Assembly: GCA_035291025.1 (NCBI GenBank)
Contig: DATDTB010000092.1
Span: 1-8,938 of the forward strand
DNA from: DATDTB01 sp035291025
GTDB lineage: Archaea; Iainarchaeota; Iainarchaeia; JAFGOX01; DATDTB01
Direction of reading: 5' to 3'
Length of the DNA stretch: 8,938 nucleotides
Shown: positions 6,571 to 8,938 of the stretch, piece after piece
Layout: every line of letters starts with the position of its first letter
Numbering within the stretch: the stretch's first letter is position 1
Program-made: the position numbers and the translations under genes
The notes under the pieces: model-generated
What the model saw: the letters and a program-made list of their open reading frames with translations, nothing else
What the model was told of the DNA's origin: nothing
Database searches by the model: none

Positions 6571-6580
6571 GGTTTAAATC
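6571..6580 (-). promoter_or_regulatory. TATA-like box of the pyrH operon
   Basis: The minus strand reads GATTTAAACC, centred ~39 bases before the pyrH ATG. A start ~26 bases downstream would fall near 6550, giving a ~13-base leader that just includes the GGTGGTG site. The TTTAAA core is palindromic and could also fire on the plus strand. Position-based inference. Confidence 0.5.
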
Positions 6581-6620
6581 AATGCGCTTTTTTCACCCAG
6601 AAACACGCAGCGCAAAGCGA

Positions 6621-6643
6621 GCCCAGCGCCTTGGGCTTTTTTT
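6621..6643 (+). terminator. Stem-loop followed by T7, terminator-like
   Basis: GCCCA (6621-6625) pairs perfectly with TGGGC (6632-6636) around a 6-base loop, followed by seven T residues (6637-6643). It has the form of an intrinsic terminator, but it lies in a divergent spacer, 43 bases before the plus-strand start codon and just before the TATA-like box of that gene. It may insulate the downstream promoter or end a very short RNA started from the palindromic box at 6571-6580. Confidence 0.4.
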
Positions 6644-6652
6644 CCCGAAAAG

Positions 6653-6661
6653 GTTTAAAAG
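6653..6661 (+). promoter_or_regulatory. TATA-like box of the cysteine-rich gene
   Basis: GTTTAAAAG preceded by CGAAAAG, which resembles the archaeal BRE purine stretch. The centre is ~30 bases before the ATG at 6687, predicting a start within about five bases of the ATG, so a leaderless or nearly leaderless mRNA. No Shine-Dalgarno sequence is seen. Confidence 0.55.
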
Positions 6662-6686
6662 CTCGAAGCGCGTTGTTTGAAGTGCA

Positions 6687-8938
6687 ATGCTGAAAAAGCT
6701 TTTCCTGTTTGCCTTGCTTGCCGCGGCCTTGGACGCGGTGAGCGCGTCGCACATCACGACCCACACTTTTTGTTCCGGAGCGTTTTGCGACAACTCCGAG
6801 TGCTCGTTTTCCCCGCCGCGGTTCGGTTACTGCCCGTCGAACACCACGTGGTACTGCGACGTGGGATGCGGTTCGGGGTGCGACGCGGCAAACGCGTGCG
6901 GCGGCGGCCATTTTTGCTCGAGCTACAACAACAACGGCAGCAACTTGTGCGCTACCACGATTTGCACTTGCCTGTGCCCTTCAGGGACATCGGACTGCAG
7001 TGGAGTTTGCGTTGACACTTACAATGACAACTTGAACTGCGGGACGTGTGGAAACCAATGCGTTGGCGGCCAGTTTTGCTCGGGCGGGCAGTGCGTTTGC
7101 CCCGCTGGCCAGAACTACTGCCTGGAAACCGGCTCGTGCACTAACGAGAACTTGTGCTGCGCGTCAGGTTACGAGTACTGCGTCAACGAAGGCGGCTGCG
7201 TGCCGCAGGGCCAATGCCTTACCTGCGGTCCCGGGGAAATTGAATGTAACGGCCAATGCGTCAACACCACCAGTAACAATTCTAATTGCGGTACGTGTGG
7301 CACAACGTGCGGTTACGGCCGGTACTGCAATGCAGGAGTTTGCAGTTGCCCGCCAGGATACGTTGACTGCCAAGGGCTTTATGGCCAAGCCTGTGTAAAT
7401 GCCACTTATGATAACTACAACTGCGGCGCTTGCGGTGTCCAGTGCACCGGCGAACAATCCTGTCAAAACGGAACCTGCCAGTGCTCTCCAGGCGAGTTTT
7501 ACTGCGCGTTGCAGGGGCAGTGCGCTGACCTCGTGAACGAGCAGCAGAACTGCGGCGCTTGCGGGAACACGTGTTCGGGGCAGACGTATTGCAGCAACGG
7601 CGTGTGCACTTGCCCTTCAGGCAACGAGCTTTGCGGAACGCAGTGCGTTTCGCCCGGGACGTGCTGCGGTTCGGGCCAGGAGAACTGTTCAGGGACGTGC
7701 GTTCCTCAAGGCACGTGCACTTGCCCTGCGGGCCAGTCTTACTGCCAGGGGCAGGGCTGCGTTAGCACGCAGTGGGACAACTCTAATTGCGGTTCTTGCG
7801 GTAACGCGTGCACTAACGGGAAAACGTGCCAGGCAGGCGTGTGCGCGTGCCCTGCCGGAACTAGTTCTTGCAGTGGTCAATGCATTGACACGTTAAGCGA
7901 CCCCAACAACTGTGGTACGTGTGGCACCACGTGCGGCGCTCACAGAGTGAGCCCTGGTTGCAGCAACGGCCAGTGCACTACCTGCCAGTCCGGCTGGCTT
8001 AACTGCGATGGTGTGGCTTCAAACGGCTGCGAGGCCAGCACTTCAAGCAATTCCACGTGTGGTCCGCTGGGAACCGCGTGCAATAATAACTGCAACGCAA
8101 ACGGCTCCTGCGTTTACCCCAGTTCGTGCAGTGGAAACTCGAACCAGTGCTATGGGAGCGGTTACTGCACGTGCAATGCCCCGTACCAAAACTGTGACGC
8201 GCTTCAAAGCAATGGCTGCGAGGCCAACACGCAAACCAGCAACTCAAACTGTGGGAGTTGCGGGAACTCGTGCGGTTCAAACGCTAGCTGCGTTTCCGGG
8301 GCCTGCGCGTGCAATTCGGGTTATGCTTCGTGTTTTGGTTCGTGCGTGAACCTGCAAAACAACAACTCCAACTGCGGTTCCTGCGGAGTGGCGTGCACTG
8401 GCGGCATGACGTGCCAGTCAGGAGTCTGCGCGTGCCCTTCCGGCCAGAGCGAGTGCGGCGGCACGTGCGTGAACACGCAGTCAAGCAACTCCAACTGCGG
8501 TTCGTGCGGCAACGTCTGCCCAGTGGGAAGCACTTGCCTTAGTGGTACGTGTACTTGTCCCGCGGGTTCGACTAACTGCGGTAATGCCTGCTGCGGCACT
8601 AACACGACGTGCAGTGGAGGCAACTGTTCCTGTAGTACTGGTTGGGGTAATTGCGACAATAATTACTTGGATGGCTGCGAAAACAGCCTGAGTTCTGGGA
8701 GTACGTGCGGCAGCTGCACCAATAACTGCGGCTCTAACTCGACGTGCACGTATCCCACTGCGTGCAGTGGCGCGCAGCCGTCGCAGTGCTACGGCAACCC
8801 CGTGAATTGTTCTTGCAACGCGCCTTTCAAGAACTGCGTCACGACTTCCACGAGTTGCGAAACTAACACGAACACGAGCAACTCCCACTGCGGGAGTTGC
8901 GGGAACGCGTGCAGTGGCGGCATGACGTGCCAGGCAGG
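6687..8938 (+). CDS. Large secreted cysteine-rich repeat protein, Stig1-like (partial, runs off the window)
   Basis: An uninterrupted frame of 750 codons with no stop before the window ends. Residues 1-20 (MLKKLFLFALLAAALDAVSA) are a classic Sec signal peptide: two Lys, a hydrophobic core and an A-V-S-A cleavage site; there is no lipobox Cys. The rest has about 133 Cys (hand count, ~18 percent), rich in Gly, Ser, Asn and Thr, with only 4 Lys and 3 Arg. After a less regular Cys-rich start (residues ~38-95), repeats with the core N-C-G-x-C-G-x-x-C-x-x-G-x-x-C, then G-x-C-x-C-P-x-G, continue to the end. This resembles plant Stig1 domains and Cys-rich repeats in large bacterial surface proteins (family recall, not searched). 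Even Cys spacing and export imply a disulfide-locked rod; about 16 N-x-S/T sequons could be glycosylated. No catalytic domain is seen. An adhesin, cell-wall or host-contact role is inference. The C-terminus (anchor?) is outside the window. Confidence 0.85.
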   Translation, partial: MLKKLFLFALLAAALDAVSASHITTHTFCSGAFCDNSECSFSPPRFGYCPSNTTWYCDVGCGSGCDAANACGGGHFCSSYNNNGSNLCATTICTCLCPSGTSDCSGVCVDTYNDNLNCGTCGNQCVGGQFCSGGQCVCPAGQNYCLETGSCTNENLCCASGYEYCVNEGGCVPQGQCLTCGPGEIECNGQCVNTTSNNSNCGTCGTTCGYGRYCNAGVCSCPPGYVDCQGLYGQACVNATYDNYNCGACGVQCTGEQSCQNGTCQCSPGEFYCALQGQCADLVNEQQNCGACGNTCSGQTYCSNGVCTCPSGNELCGTQCVSPGTCCGSGQENCSGTCVPQGTCTCPAGQSYCQGQGCVSTQWDNSNCGSCGNACTNGKTCQAGVCACPAGTSSCSGQCIDTLSDPNNCGTCGTTCGAHRVSPGCSNGQCTTCQSGWLNCDGVASNGCEASTSSNSTCGPLGTACNNNCNANGSCVYPSSCSGNSNQCYGSGYCTCNAPYQNCDALQSNGCEANTQTSNSNCGSCGNSCGSNASCVSGACACNSGYASCFGSCVNLQNNNSNCGSCGVACTGGMTCQSGVCACPSGQSECGGTCVNTQSSNSNCGSCGNVCPVGSTCLSGTCTCPAGSTNCGNACCGTNTTCSGGNCSCSTGWGNCDNNYLDGCENSLSSGSTCGSCTNNCGSNSTCTYPTACSGAQPSQCYGNPVNCSCNAPFKNCVTTSTSCETNTNTSNSHCGSCGNACSGGMTCQA
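7980..8285 (+). repeat. Second-order repeat block, copy 1
   Basis: A distinct module within the Cys-rich protein (residues ~432-533): C-x-S-G-W-x-N-C-D, then N-G-C-E, then S-x-S-C/T-C-G, then C-V-Y-P-S-S-C-S-G, then Q-C-Y-G, then C-x-C-N-A-P-Y-x-N-C, then N-G-C-E, ending in a N-C-G-S-C-G core at 8247. The same order of landmarks recurs in copy 2, displaced by 639-648 bases. Confidence 0.75.
8631..8938 (+). repeat. Second-order repeat block, copy 2 (cut by window end)
   Basis: Repeats the landmarks of the block at 7980: C-S-T-G-W-G-N-C-D, D-G-C-E, S-T-C-G, C-T-Y-P-T-A-C-S-G, Q-C-Y-G, C-S-C-N-A-P-F-K-N-C, S-C-E-T-N-T, then the H-C-G-S-C-G core at 8886. The GW codons lie 648 bases after those of copy 1 and the final core 639 bases after, so the larger period is 213-216 codons. 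Confidence 0.75.

Larger units (their letters stand above)
6975..8938 (+). repeat. Tandem Stig1-like cysteine repeat array (41-45-residue period)
   Basis: The core N-C-G-[S/T/A]-C-G recurs with its first codon at 7035, 7284, 7419, 7548, 7785, 7908, 8247, 8370 and 8493. There is an H-C-G form at 8886 and diverged T-C-G forms at 8055 and 8703. Adjacent cores are mostly 123-135 bases apart (41-45 codons); gaps of 237-249 bases span units whose core is degenerate. The last units are also similar at DNA level: the same 18 bases encoding GGMTCQ occur at 8400 and 8919, which suggests recent duplication or gene conversion. Confidence 0.85.

Noticed and set aside
6687..6746. Lipoprotein signal on the cysteine-rich protein
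   Set aside because: The signal peptide ends A-V-S-A with no Cys at the +1 position, and the first Cys comes at residue ~29, so no lipobox is present.
6579..6911. Minus-strand frame across the pyrH/cysteine-rich spacer
   Set aside because: It runs through the promoter region and the signal peptide of the cysteine-rich gene, and is Arg-rich with no motif.
7164..8888. Long minus-strand open frames with repetitive Ala/Arg/Val-rich translations
   Set aside because: They are shadows of the cysteine-rich repeat: the periodic GC-rich codons on the plus strand keep the complementary frames open. They lack starts with context and have unnatural composition.
6975..8938. CRISPR array or noncoding satellite
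   Set aside because: The period of 123-135 bases is too long and too variable, units keep a single open frame, and conservation follows codons for Cys and Gly, so the repeats are protein-coding.

Overview
The window looks like a DPANN-type or related small-genome archaeon. Supporting signs are an archaeal UMP kinase, a freestanding AlaX editing protein, a geranylgeranyl-reductase-family flavoprotein, an Mre11-type nuclease, gene spacing of a few bases, and AT-rich TATA-like boxes about 25 bases upstream of apparent transcript starts. The mixture of leaderless-looking genes and genes with GGTG-type ribosome binding sites also fits Archaea. A Diapherotrites or Micrarchaeota lineage is a guess from style only; there is no rRNA gene to settle it.

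Layout. Bases 1-410 (+) hold the C-terminal end of PurD (purine synthesis). It converges on, and overlaps by 4 bases, a minus-strand pair at 407-2399: an Mre11/SbcD-like metallophosphoesterase followed 10 bases later by an unrecognised protein carrying an HEAAH zinc-protease signature. A 279-base divergent spacer (2400-2678) then leads to a plus-strand FAD-dependent geranylgeranyl-reductase-family gene (2679-3959). This converges, with a 7-base gap, on a minus-strand four-gene operon read 6537 to 3967: pyrH (UMP kinase), a class I SAM methyltransferase, alaX (Ala-tRNA editing hydrolase) and a GNAT acetyltransferase. The first two junctions are 4-base stop/start overlaps and the last is a 14-base gap.

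A second divergent spacer (6538-6686) separates pyrH from the most striking feature. From 6687 to the end of the window (8938) runs an uninterrupted plus-strand reading frame of at least 750 codons. It has a Sec signal peptide and about 133 cysteines (close to 18 percent), arranged in Stig1-like repeats with the core N-C-G-x-C-G-x-x-C. The frame has no stop inside the window, so the C-terminus is unseen. A second, larger repeat of about 213-216 residues is superimposed on the 41-45-residue repeat. It is probably a large, disulfide-rich, possibly glycosylated surface or secreted protein.

The housekeeping genes cover nucleotide synthesis (PurD, PyrH), translation quality control (AlaX), isoprenoid lipid saturation (GGR family) and DNA repair (Mre11-like). 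The cysteine-rich protein is the accessory element. Both divergent spacers carry the same unusual arrangement, a short stem followed by seven T residues just upstream of the plus-strand gene, which may mark small RNAs or a shared regulatory layout.
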